From Ypsolopha sequella (lineage: Eukaryota > Arthropoda > Insecta > Lepidoptera > Ypsolophidae): DNA of 64,000 nt. The translations under genes and the position numbers were made by a program. Below are positions 11,038-21,674 of the stretch, piece after piece. The notes below the pieces were generated by a model. The model saw nothing but the letters and a program-made list of their open reading frames with translations, did no database searches and was not told the origin of the DNA. Within the stretch, counting starts at the first letter, position 1, and every line of letters begins with the position of its first letter. The stretch is taken from NCBI GenBank assembly GCA_934047225.1, contig CAKOHE010000030.1, forward strand, positions 62,001 through 126,000, read 5' to 3'.

Positions 11038-11589
11038 GTGTACAATTTTAAGAACAATCTTAATATTGTCCACATAAATGTGCAAAGTATACCTGCCCAC
11101 TACTCTGATCTCCTCGCTTCTTATTGTACCAGCGTATTGATGACATTTTGTCTCAGAATCTTACCTGAAACCTTCTCTACCATTTACAATTTACATCGTC
11201 CAATCAGAGGCTGTGGTGGCGTAGCAATCTATATCCGATATTCCCTGCAAAGTTGTCAGTCAATCTCCTGGCGAGTATTCTGGTTTTGCTTGAAGTTCAT
11301 TTTTATCACGCGAAACAACTCTTAGGCGTCTTCTATCCTACAAATCATAATATCGATTATTTTGGTTCCTTTGAAACAATGCTCAGTGATCTCACCTCTC
11401 TTTATGACGACACCATTATTATCGGTGATTTTAATAGTGATCTTCTTGAAAATGATACTCGTTCCTCTAAATGATTGTGCATCGCTTCCAGTTCTAATCT
11501 TCACATTTTACGTCTCACTGCCGCACATCATGCGCCACATGCTGCGCTCTTTCCTTGATTTGACAAGTTGTTTTCAGCCTTGATTTCAC

Positions 11590-11949
11590 AAAATCAGTGA
11601 AATCCACGAAATGTTATGGAAAACTGGGTATCCTGGGCAGCCACTCTATAAAAGGTATTGTTTATTCAATAAGAGCTATTACGAAAAACTTGAACCACAT
11701 TTTTTTTGTTATTATTATTATTTTCTTTTTTATTCTGAGCTATTGAAGAAGTAGTAGAATTTCTACTATTTCTTCAAAAGATTGGAATTCTAAGAAAAGA
11801 ATGTAAAGTAATAGAAGGCAAAAAAAGAATGTACCATCATGTAGGTCAAGTCTTTCATAATAGTCTTTATTGAATGAAAAATACTTTTTATAGAGTGGCT
11901 GTCCAGGAGAAACTGTTTTTATGATAATTCGTGGATTTCACTGATTTTT
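11590..11949. mobile_element. MITE with about 110 bp inverted repeats
   Basis: The left arm AAAATCAGTGAAATCCACGA...AGCCACTCTATAAAA matches the reverse complement of the right arm (TTTTATAGAGTGGCT...TCGTGGATTTCACTGATTTT). The arms extend about 110 bp each and continue inward through TATT..ATTCAATAA. It encodes nothing and lies inside the decayed LINE copy. Superfamily not determined. Confidence 0.8.
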
Positions 11950-12840
11950 GTTTGAGCACCCTTATCTTAATAACCCTTTCTCTCGTATCACGATCTTATT
12001 TTTCTCTCGAATAAAATACGAGCTTCTAAACTGTTACACGAGATTTTATACATTTAGATTTTACCCGTGTAAGAAAATGTTTGTATATCTTCTCATTTTA
12101 CTTTTTGTATTTCCTTCTTTTGTACTTATTATCTATGGATTTTCTCAAAATTCAAAATATGAAAGAATGGTGAAGTAAGGGTTAGAAAAGAAATGTCAGA
12201 AATAATAACCAATATTTTATCGAAGAAAATAATTTTAAAATGCTGAATTGTTTAGAAAGTTAATCGAAACGGAGTATTCGAAACTTGTTTTCCAAGAAGT
12301 TTACTAAGTTAAATTTTAGAAACGGACGGCAGGTAATGTTTTGATATTATTTGTTTTGTTACTTGGTAGTTTTGTTTATACTTAGGGATATACCTATTTA
12401 AGATGTGCATTTCTACATTGCAGCGTGCTGCCGTCCTTTAATTCATTAATTTTAATTGAAAGATCGAGAGCGAAGGAAGAAAGTTGTTCGAAAACATCTG
12501 GACCGTTTTGTCCTATATAAAGGACGTACATGAGATTCAAGACGAGTAAGATAAGTACTCATAGTGCAAGATAATGTAAATAATAATATTTAGCCGAATT
12601 TAAGAATTGTCCTATATAAAGGACATTACAAAAATATATTTTGAGAAAATTCAGGGTTGAATTTTGATGTAAATATTATTTAGATTATTCAATTTTTTTT
12701 TTAACTTAGCATCTATCTTTATTTTATACTAGTAGAGTTGTTTCTTTTTTTTTTTTATTCTGAAGGAGAATTTTCTTTTTTTGTGTGTTATAAAGGTTTT
12801 CTTAATTTTACTTAATAAATTAAGTGGCGCTCAACGTTTC
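11950..12840. other. Unrelated DNA inside the decayed LINE
   Basis: This stretch separates the endonuclease part from the linker part of the LINE copy. It carries GTCCTATATAAAGGAC twice (about 12510 and 12610), an imperfect palindrome. No protein signal. Confidence 0.45.
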
Positions 12841-13425
12841 TTTTGTTTATACATTCTGTAGCGTAAATCCAAAAATAAGTCGAACCAGAAGTAGTAATCT
12901 CGTAACAAAACATAAGTCCAAATATCTCCTTAATTGTAGTTTTAAAGGTATGGACCTGGAAAAACTCAGGGTTGTTACTGCTATTGACTGGTTTCTTGTG
13001 ATTGACTGTGCTTCCATCGATGACAAGGTCGCTAACTTTAATAGACTGCTTCTGAGTTTATTCGACAAACACGCCCTTATCAAGAAAGTTAAAGTTAAAC
13101 ATGTTCCTGCACCATGGCTGACTCATGATATTCGCAACCGTAACACTGCTTAGCGTAAATTTAAAAGATTTACAACAAATCAAATCTTGATCGTTACAAA
13201 AAGCTGCGAAATCACTGTATTAGGATGTGTAAAGATGCCAAGAGACGCCATATCCACCAGTTCATAGATAATTTACAAGCCAGCACAGATTAGGATCGGC
13301 AAATCACCTGCTCAAACTGTAAATGATTTCATTTCAATGCGCTTAATTAGCACTTTTCTGCAATTCCAGTCTCCCTGAATAACTACACTAAACGTACAAT
13401 TCCGTCACCGTCGTTGTGCAATATG

Positions 13426-16139
13426 TTTTTTTAATGTCATGTTTTATGTTTTTTATAAATGTAAATTAAGTGTAGTAAACAAAACAAAGGAATTCTCTGC
13501 TGCATATTGCAAAGGTTTTCCAAATTAACTACCTACTCGCCCAGTTAATGAAAGCCAAGAGTCGATCCCAAAATAACATACAATACGACCCAGGGCCCTC
13601 AAAAACAAAAATACCTTTACGTTTTCAACAACGGATACTTATAAGTACTTATTCATATTTGCAAATCGAAATCCAGAAGTGCTACACGAAAAATGGAAGA
13701 ACATTTTTAACTTAGTAATTCTTTATTTATTTTGAGACTCAAAGGAACGCCAAAAATGCAATTGGGGTCAAATGACAGACAGGCATAAAGGCTTGCCGAA
13801 CATGCTAATATTGTTTCATTCTTTCTATCACATCCCACACTGTTCAAACTTCATGCAGCGGTCATCGGCATACATTTGAGTGTGTATGAATCATGCAAAG
13901 ACGCACACGTTGGTCCGGGAGACCTCTCCGTAACAAGTGAATGTTAGCTTACAGAAGATTACAGAAACAATATTTTTTCGTTTTTTATATATAATTATAT
14001 AGGTAAATACACATAAAAGAAACACAACTATTGCAGAATAACATAATATTGTCCAAGATATATTTCGGGCCCCACTGGGCCCGGCATCAGTTGGAGTAAT
14101 AATGACAGGATGACAGATGATATTTACAAGATGACAATGAGAATAATACAATAAAAAAAAAAAAAAAATTTAAAAGGAAAAACTACTTCCCTAAAAACTA
14201 AACTTTTTGATTTATGTGAGGATGTGTTTGTGGTTGGGATAGAAACAGAGGGTGTTTGTGTGCGTGTAGGATGATTTGTGTGGTGGGTTGAAATGAAAGA
14301 GAATGTTGAATTGTGTGTGTCTTTTTTAAGTATAGTCAAGAATGATTGATTTTTTGAGTCAGGTTTTTGTAATGTTTTTATATAGGTTTAGTTTTCACTC
14401 TTTTACAATATGAAAGAAAAGGCGACAACAACAGATTTAAACACTGTCTAAAGTTAAACACCGTTTTGTAGTAAGTAGACATTCCCCATGTCTAAGAAAC
14501 AAATCTTTTCAGAATTACCATTTTAATTCATTTGACAGATGGACATTCATTGTTTTATAGGTGACTGTTTCTTCGTTCGTAACAAGGATGGTGTAAAACC
14601 AAAACCGGTTGTGTAATAATAAGTTAATTTACTGTGAAATTGATCGTATTAATCATGTATAATCGTTAGTGAAACGTGGGTTTACGAGTGCGAACCATGA
14701 CTTGCGTTTCACAGTCTCGGAAACCCCTCTGACACCAAAGATTTCAAAAGTAAAGATAAGCCCTTACCGTACTATGACAGCACCAAAATGTTTCCACCTT
14801 TAAATGGGTGACGCTCACACGTTTGGAAATGTTGGAATATTATAATAGGTAATTGTAAAAATATAATTATGTATCTTTTTATATAACTTATGTAGTCTTT
14901 TATCTATATTTATATGTAAAATTATTTTCTATATTTTAGTTTTATTATTATAGTTCTCCCAATCTTTGATTGTAACCTTAGCTTTAGTTTTAATTTTAGT
15001 CTTATAATTAGGTTTTAATAAGTCAACTTTTCCTATGATCTTTTATTTTAACTACCTATATCTTATTGTCACTTTGTTAGCCACCTGTATATCATTTATA
15101 TTGTAACCTGTTTACCGGCACCCATGGTATAGACTCTCCATGGTATAGTCTGGGAGCCACTGAATGCTGCTTCAATTGTAAAACTGTTTATGTGAAATAA
15201 AACATTTTTAATTTTTTTATAATTTTAATTGCTCATCTAAACACAGTGATAGTTGGACTCCTTAAGTGCACTTAAAGTTAATCATTTTAACAACTTTAGT
15301 AGTCTGATCAGTTTGCTGACTGTAGGTAGACAGATTGCGCACTCATAAGTGTACGCGCGTCGGCATTATGTTAACGCACGCATTCAAAAACAATGCAATA
15401 GATTTTAGGTGCCAGGACTCATCTAAACTTTTGAAATCTTTGTCTGACACCCTCTCGGGGATTCATGTCTATAAAGTAGGAAATCTTATCTGTAAGTTGC
15501 GGTTTGGGGGCGGGCCGCCAATATTCACCACTGTATAAAACCTATTGCTTTATTTAACCTGGCATATTTACCCGGGTCAAATCGACGCGATAGATCTATG
15601 CGTCAAAGGGAGAAAGATATACAACGCTGCTGTGTCATGGAAATTTGTTGTATCCATAATAATATCTATAAATACATCTATTATAATGTCTATAACATTA
15701 TCGAGTTAGGCGTAAAAAGTCCCTATATTTATTTTGGGTCTTAAGTAATACCAAGTATACAACCGTATTTTTTTTTCTATATAATACACATAACACGCAG
15801 ATTTCTTGATATTTCTTAGACATTGTATAAATATAAGAGTTACATCAAATTGCCGTACACGACCAATTATAGCGGTCTGCTGCGCTGCCGTGTCACGGCA
15901 ATTTCATGCAACTCTTATGTTTTTAATATAAATATAAAATACATATTTTAATGTCATAATCTGGTATTATTTATAGGATTAGTGTATTTGTATAGCTCTA
16001 TGTAGGTTTACTACGTATATGTATTTATTATATCCCCCATCTATTTTATTGTATTATATATATATTATTATGTGTATTGGTATATATATATATGCATTTA
16101 CATGTATGTTTTTATTGTATTCGCAACTTTTCTTCTTTT
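13426..16139. other. Long stretch without a recognised gene
   Basis: AT-rich, with poly-A/T tracts (for example near 14150-14168). About 15090-15225 ends in an AATAAA-A/T-rich tail and may be the 3' end of a retroposed element. A frame at 13891-14151 (minus) has a hydrophobic run but no family features, so it is not called. Confidence 0.45.
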
Positions 16140-16268
16140 TGGGCACTACCCTACATTTTCCACAACGCCCCAGGTTAACTGGAAGGAAATGTTAAATATC
16201 ATTAAGTTCGCCTCTGTACAGGCATAACATGTTATTGTGCAATAAAGTATTTTTATTATTATAATTAA
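16140..16268 (+). repeat. 3' tail of a LINE, solo copy
   Basis: GGCACTACCCT, CAGGTTAACTGG, ATTAAGTTCGCCT and TGTGCAATAAAGTATTT also occur in order at 27014-27130, where they form the 3' UTR of the plus-strand LINE. This is an extremely 5'-truncated copy, or a SINE sharing that tail. Confidence 0.75.
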
Positions 16269-16440
16269 AGCGCTGCGCTGTATTCTTACCTTTATTTCGG
16301 TGATAATGACATAATGTCTCCACTGGTTCACTTGAGCTCCTATTGAGACAGAGACATGAATCTGTAAGCGTGTCTGTCGCTGTCCTCCTATTTCAGTGTT
16401 TCAGAGGGAAGTTATTAGGGTCTGACTGGTGGTAAGAGTA

Positions 16441-16595
16441 CAGTACTCCCAAAGTGATAATGCGCATACAAATCTTCGCCAATGTTCGGCAAAGTTCGTA
16501 TTTTCTTACACTTTCTATACAATCAATACGGTCACGTGGTACGTCCGGTTGCTCGGCTATAGATTTGTATGCGCATTATTACTTTGGGAATACTG
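16441..16595. mobile_element. TA-flanked MITE (Tc1/mariner-like), copy 1
   Basis: The terminal repeats CAGTACTCCCAAAGT and, inverted, ACTTTGGGAATACTG are flanked by TA on both sides. The inner arms TAATGCGCATACAAATCT also pair. A second copy in opposite orientation lies at 52750-52896 inside the BRCA1-like gene. TA target choice and size fit a Tc1/mariner MITE; the superfamily is inferred. Confidence 0.85.
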
Positions 16596-16781
16596 TATAC
16601 TTGATTGACTGTATACTTAATTTAACGAGAAAATAGACTTAATTAAACAATTTTCCTTCAGAGATCTACAGAACTCCGGAACAGGACGAACAAGTGTTTT
16701 TAGATGAGACTGTTACGCCCGTTGTAATTTTGGAGACTGAATGGTATGTAATTTCTAAATTTTATTGTAGACCAGCGTTAA

Positions 16782-17202
16782 GGCGCTCTTATCCCAGAAG
16801 AGTGACTCCCTGTCTTTTTCTTTACGTGTAAGGAGTAAAGAAAATAACCACACTTTTGTATTTTTTCGTTGTTTTTATCGGTTTTTAAATTGTTTAAAAA
16901 TAAGGGATATGTTTATTAAAACCCACTTACGTGGTCGATCTAGAAAATTTAAAGAGCAATATTACCAGATATGTTTCGTTAATAAAAGAGTGGAATTATG
17001 GAAATGACATGATTTGAAAAGTCTTATTACATGCTGTGTTCGTGAATTATTTCTATCGAGCAAAGTTTATCTGATCGTGTAGCACATGCGTGAAAGACCT
17101 AAATAAAGGTTCGAACTATATTGTGTATTTTTTTTGGAAGTTTTAGATATATTTGAAAGTTCTATTTGACTTTGAAATTACTGATTTTGGGATAAGAGCG
17201 CC
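16782..17202. mobile_element. TTAA-flanked non-autonomous transposon
   Basis: A 14 bp perfect terminal inverted repeat, GGCGCTCTTATCCC and GGGATAAGAGCGCC, is flanked on both sides by TTAA. TTAA duplication is the mark of piggyBac-type elements, although piggyBac ends usually begin CCC. The 421 bp interior has no coding capacity. Confidence 0.8.
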
Positions 17203-17206
17203 TTAA

Positions 17207-18449
17207 TTAAGATTACCACAACACACATCCTGTGTGTTAAGAAGATGGCATACCATAGCAACTTTTTTCATTACCCGTCCAGCACAATAAGTCTAATGGC
17301 AAAGACCTTATTTGCTTTTCATATATCTATTCATATTTCTATTGCCTATTTTATAAAGAAAAAACAGGTTGATCTCTTAACCGCGTTTTCGAAACGAACG
17401 TTTGAAAACCAAACAAAAGAGGGTGGAAAACATTTCTTTTTTGACAAAAGTATAAATCTTAAAACATTGTTTATAGGTGGATCCCTTGATAAAAGATCGA
17501 TAAATCAAATATATTTTCTTCAATATGAGGAGAGACCTAGTTTCTTCCAATGAACCCTTGAAAACCTGGTGTTGTTGATGTTCTAGCGTCAGGTGTCCCG
17601 TTAAGCACAACCTGACATTCTGTCTCGTGAAATTGTTCCCAATTGCGTACAATCAAGCAAATAGAATAATTTTCCCACTACATTTTTGCAAATGCAAAAA
17701 GACAATCACGGCATGGTTACAAAACCTAAACTATAATCAAGTAGAGGCCCTAATGCAAGTCAATGTATAAATTCCAGATACCAATCTTTACATATTAATC
17801 CCCCCAACCCCCCTCCTACATTTACAAACAGAAACTCATAATATAAGTACAAACACCCTCCCTAGTAGCAATTTTATACTGATCCCAATACCCTCGAAAG
17901 ATATAGTTTATAATAATTACAAACACACACACACTCATAATTACAACCACATTCATAACTAAACTCATATATTACTTATATACCCAACACGTACACCTTC
18001 AACACACACTCACACTCTTATAATAATAACTAAGTTTAAAATGATTTATCAAGTTTATTTTGTAAAACCATAACCATAGTTATAAAGGAGCGGGGCATCC
18101 TGGCACGGGTACTTTTTATACTTAAAAGGATGTCCCAACACCTAATGTAATATGATAAGTTGTTTGCAAAGAAACAATTTCTATTTCTATTTTATGTCTA
18201 CGTGAGTAATATCAAGGACGTAGCAATTTTTTGTTGTTGTTTGGACCTGAATTGAGAGTTTGAAAAAATCGCATTTTTATAATATAAATCGAAATACAAA
18301 ATGCACTTAGATGGTCAGTCAAAGTACTACTGGTAAATTTTAATATTAAAGAAAGAAAAAAGGTTTCAAAGAAATTGGCAGAGTACATAGAAACAGTTCA
18401 GAAAAATAAAATAATTAAAAATCAAGTTTTATTTGGACTTTTTGTTCAA
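17207..18449. other. No gene seen; possible LINE 3' UTR
   Basis: The C-rich, A-rich stretch at 17760-18190 ending in TTTCTATTTCTATTTTA resembles the 3' end of a retroposon. No protein match. Confidence 0.4.
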
Positions 18450-19750
18450 TCATCAGTGTGACATTAGATTTAAACAAAAAAAAAAACCGCCATCATGGCT
18501 ACGCTACGCTAATGGGAGCGTATTTAGGTTGTATGTGTATTTTGTGTCTAGGGGCTAGGACCATATACTCCAAATTAAAAGCCGAAAATACAGGAACAGG
18601 ATGCTGCTTTATAGACATCATTCAGCAGGAGCTTTTTTTTTAAATATTTTAACGGCTCTGGATTCTCGTCCTTTTGAGCCCTTCAGCGAGAGCAAGACAA
18701 AAATGTTGCCAGGGGCAATAACAATTTTTTGGTGTTGCTGTATATGCAACAGTTGTCGCAAAATACGTTCTGCGAGTTTTTCTAGCCTAGATTATGTGGA
18801 TTTAACTCTACAACGTAACCCTACAACGTCTTCTTGTGATGGACGCTCTGCTCTCTCTCACTGCTGTTATCGGTGCTTCTTGTCCTCGCATTTCTATCTC
18901 GGCTTCTTGCCCTTATGTATCGGTGGGACGTCTTGTCCCTAAGAATATTATATTTTGGCGGGACTTCTTGTCCCTAAGAATGGTCTCCTTGTTTCTTTCT
19001 GCCTCCCCTCTTAATCATCCCAGTCCTCCGTTACCCCTCGGCCATAGATTCAGGCTTCTGGCGGCGCTTCTTGCTGCGCTTCCAGGCTGTTTTTGCGACG
19101 GGCTTTGCCCTGCCACGACACCCGTCGTCGGCGCTTTCCACCGCATCGGATGTATAGCGTGCTCGCTCGCTCAAAGCGCTCGACACTAGGTTCTTCCTAT
19201 GCGCTCGATCACTGGCGCGGCTCCCCACCTCCCCGCAAACCGCCGTCGAGAGAGCGCAAGTCACTCGAAGCCGGACAACCGCGCGAGATGCGACCCATGG
19301 CCGGCTCTATACAACTTCATACATTTGTTCTCTCCGCCGGCGCCGCCGTCGCAAGAAGAACCGCTTGGCACGCCTCTCGAAGCCTCAAGCTATGGCCGAG
19401 GGGTTATGCCTTTTTTTTCTTTGGCAAGTTCTTCTTGTTCTGATGTACCTACCAACCACTACTCCCATAGTCTTGTGTCCCGGTACAAGAACTATTTTGT
19501 TCTTAATTTTTCGCACCAGTTTTCCAATTTTATTCTACCAAACACGCGTTTCTTTTCTGACGCCATTTTTTTCATTATTCTTTTTTTAATTTTCACGATT
19601 TGCCCGGCTTTAGGCGACATTTGAAATGGTAAAAAATCATCGCGCGAAAATGTCCCCGACGCAGATTTTTCTATGTGACACGATAATTCAATTTAGCTAG
19701 TAAAACACGTGTGGTGAAATTTTAACTGAGTTTAACTGAGGTAACTGAGA
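18450..19750. other. GC-rich island with imperfect inverted repeat, unassigned
   Basis: Markedly GC-richer than its surroundings between about 18830 and 19420. ACCCCTCGGCCATAG at about 19034 pairs with CTATGGCCGAGGGGT at about 19391, with weaker pairing further in. Overlapping frames on both strands, including a basic one on the minus strand (19031-19264), have no recognised domain. It may be a CpG-rich mobile element. Confidence 0.4.
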
Positions 19751-19751
19751 T

Positions 19752-20570
19752 ACGTGACCTGGGGATCAAAAAGGATTCTAAGCTTATCTTTAGTTCTCAA
19801 ATTGATAATACAATAAAAAAGCTCCTAAGGCTTTAGGTTTCATAATGAGAGTATCTTAAGATTTCAAAAATAACAAAACCCTAAAAATTCTTTATTGAAC
19901 ATATGTCCGAAGTAGTTTAGAATATGCTTCGCAGGTTTAGAATCCGTCCTATAATGTTTATATTAATCGTAAAGAAAGAATACAGAAAAGATATTTCCGA
20001 TGGATGAACTATCGCAACAGAATCTATATACCTGATTACTTTGACTCTTGTAGGAAGTATCACATTCTTTCTCTACAGAAGCGTCGCTTCATAGCTGATA
20101 TTTTGTTTGCAATGCGAATATTATCAAATAATATTGATTGTCCTCAGTTGCTTGCCAAATTCAACTTTTATGTTCCCAACCGATCAAAACGTGAAATCCC
20201 TACTTTCTCTCTTCCAGCGGCAGGTACCAACTATAGGCAGAATAGTTATCTGTGGCGAGCATGTAGTAACATTAATAATATTGTTGAAGATATTAATCTA
20301 TTTTCAATGTCTGTTCATAGGGCGAGAACGATTCTTAGTTCATCTTTTTTTAATATGTAATAAACACTGGTGTGTATGTAGTCATCACATAGTTAAGTTT
20401 AGTATTAGTGTTATGTAAATATTTATGACTACTTATTTAACTTTTTTAAATATGTTTAACCTGTCACTAACAGTGGAAACTTTTAATTGGCCTTTTTTAA
20501 ACTAATGTAATGTACTATGTTGTTACAAGTGCTGTTAGTTTTCCCAAAATGTAATAAATAAATAAATACT
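19752..20570 (+). pseudogene. C-terminal LINE fragment
   Basis: The 3' end of a Jockey/CR1-like LINE ORF2. RDLGIK and FSSQIDNTIKKA precede a NRKERIQKRYFRWMNYRNR stretch and LQKRRFIADILFAMRIL. These correspond to RIRDLGVILDP, RIEKIQHHFLKALDYR and SDRRTITDAMFLYKLV of the minus-strand LINE at 21675-24774, so the two belong to related families. Stops and shifts lie before 20000. The ORF ends at about 20360, followed by a 3' UTR and an (AAAT)n tail near 20555-20570. Confidence 0.8.
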
Positions 20571-20587
20571 GCAATAAGGAAATTACA

Positions 20588-21010
20588 ACATCAAAAGCGG
20601 TTCTATAAGTACCTACATTGTTTGACCGATGATATAATATTACATTATAACACCGCACTTCTGCGCTGTGATTAGTCAAATTTATTATAACATCGCTAGA
20701 GAAAAATCACAAGCAATAATGGTCTGTCTTAATTTATTAGGCCACGCCCCTTTACTCTTCTCGCTTCTGATTGGTCTCAGGCATCTACATACTAATTCCG
20801 TCACGACGATTATTATAAGGAGTGTCATTTTTCTCATTTTTCGAAATATTGTTTTTGAGATAAAGTATTGTGTCAACTGGACATAATTAGAGATTGGGAC
20901 ACTCGTGCAAATTTATTAAGAAACTCGCTTCGTTCGTTTCGTAATAAAACAAGCACTCGTGGGTGTCCCAAATGTCTCACATTATGTCACAGTTGCACAA
21001 AATACTATTA
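20588..21010. repeat. Palindrome-rich MITE-like repeat
   Basis: GGGACACTCGTG (about 20897) pairs with an inverted CACTCGTGGGTGTCCC (about 20953), and the flanks also pair (AACTGGACATAAT against ATTATGTCACAGTT). The CTCGCTTCGTTCG stem-loop type recurs in other insect MITEs. Precise ends were not resolved. Confidence 0.5.
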
Positions 21011-21305
21011 TCTGCACTCATATCGTAAAAGCTGATTATAAACTCAAAAATAGTACGTAAAGACACGCCATATTTTATTTTAGAAAAAACTGAAGTTAAA
21101 AAATTCAAGTAAAGTATTGTTTTCTTAAAAAATAATGCTTTAAATTAAACTATTTATAATATAACTTAGTCCACACAGCCATGTTTTTGATAGGGAATTA
21201 TACCTATTGGTAGTTCGAAAGATGGTCGAACTTATTACCAAACTCTTTGGAGTTCATGGACTGCGAATGGTTGAACCCAACTCTTTGTCTCACATAATAC
21301 ATGTG

Positions 21306-21674
21306 CAGTGGACTGCTGGATTTTAATAATACTAACCTTCTTGTTGATGATGCTCGTTCGCGCAAGCTTCAGACCTTGACAACTTCTGTCAATGTCACTA
21401 TAATGGATCTTGCTGCAACACATCATGTGGGTGATTCCCATACCCTTCTTGATCTCATTCTTATCCCTAATCCCGACCGGATCTTATGCCATGGCCAATT
21501 CACAGCGTCTGGCTTCTCTCATCATGATCTCATTTATGCCTCTTATAGGCTAAAAATCCCAAAATCCAAGCCCAAAATTTCTTTTCGACGTAACTTTGCA
21601 AGTATGGACAGAGATAAATTGTTAGCTGATGCAAAAGCTATTGATTGGTCATTTTTCGAAAATCTTGACAATAT
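21306..21674 (+). pseudogene. LINE ORF2, left half (endonuclease end and linker)
   Basis: Begins in the last part of the apurinic-type endonuclease: GLLDFN (the GDFN motif, altered) and HTLLDLILIPNPDRIL, then the SxHDL motif as FSHHDLIYASYRLK. The linker follows with MDRDKLLADAKAIDWSFFEN and is broken after LDN by the nested element. The frame is the same as in the right half once the insertion and one duplication copy are set aside. The endonuclease N-terminus and ORF1 are missing. Confidence 0.85.

Larger units (their letters stand above)
11038..13425 (+). pseudogene. Decayed LINE, endonuclease to linker region, interrupted
   Basis: An old copy of the same LINE family as the one at 21306-27150. 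The endonuclease start is visible (NNLNIVHINVQSIPAHYSDLL), then GCGGVAIYIRYSLQ, LLGVFYPTNHNIDYFGSFE and IIIGDFNSDLL in shifted frames. From about 12890 the linker before RT appears: FKGMDLEKL, TAIDW, DDKVANFNRLL, VKHVPAPWLTHDIR, which lines up with the other copy's AIDWSFF...APTPWLTDEVR. It fades at about 13425, before the RT core. Several frameshifts and stops, a MITE at 11590-11949 and about 0.9 kb of unrelated DNA interrupt it. Confidence 0.75.

Noticed and set aside
13891..14151. Minus-strand frame with a hydrophobic stretch
   Set aside because: AT-rich DNA easily gives such runs; no start context, homology or neighbouring exon.
19031..19624. Overlapping open frames in the GC-rich island
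   Set aside because: High GC removes stops in several frames at once; none shows a domain or splice support.
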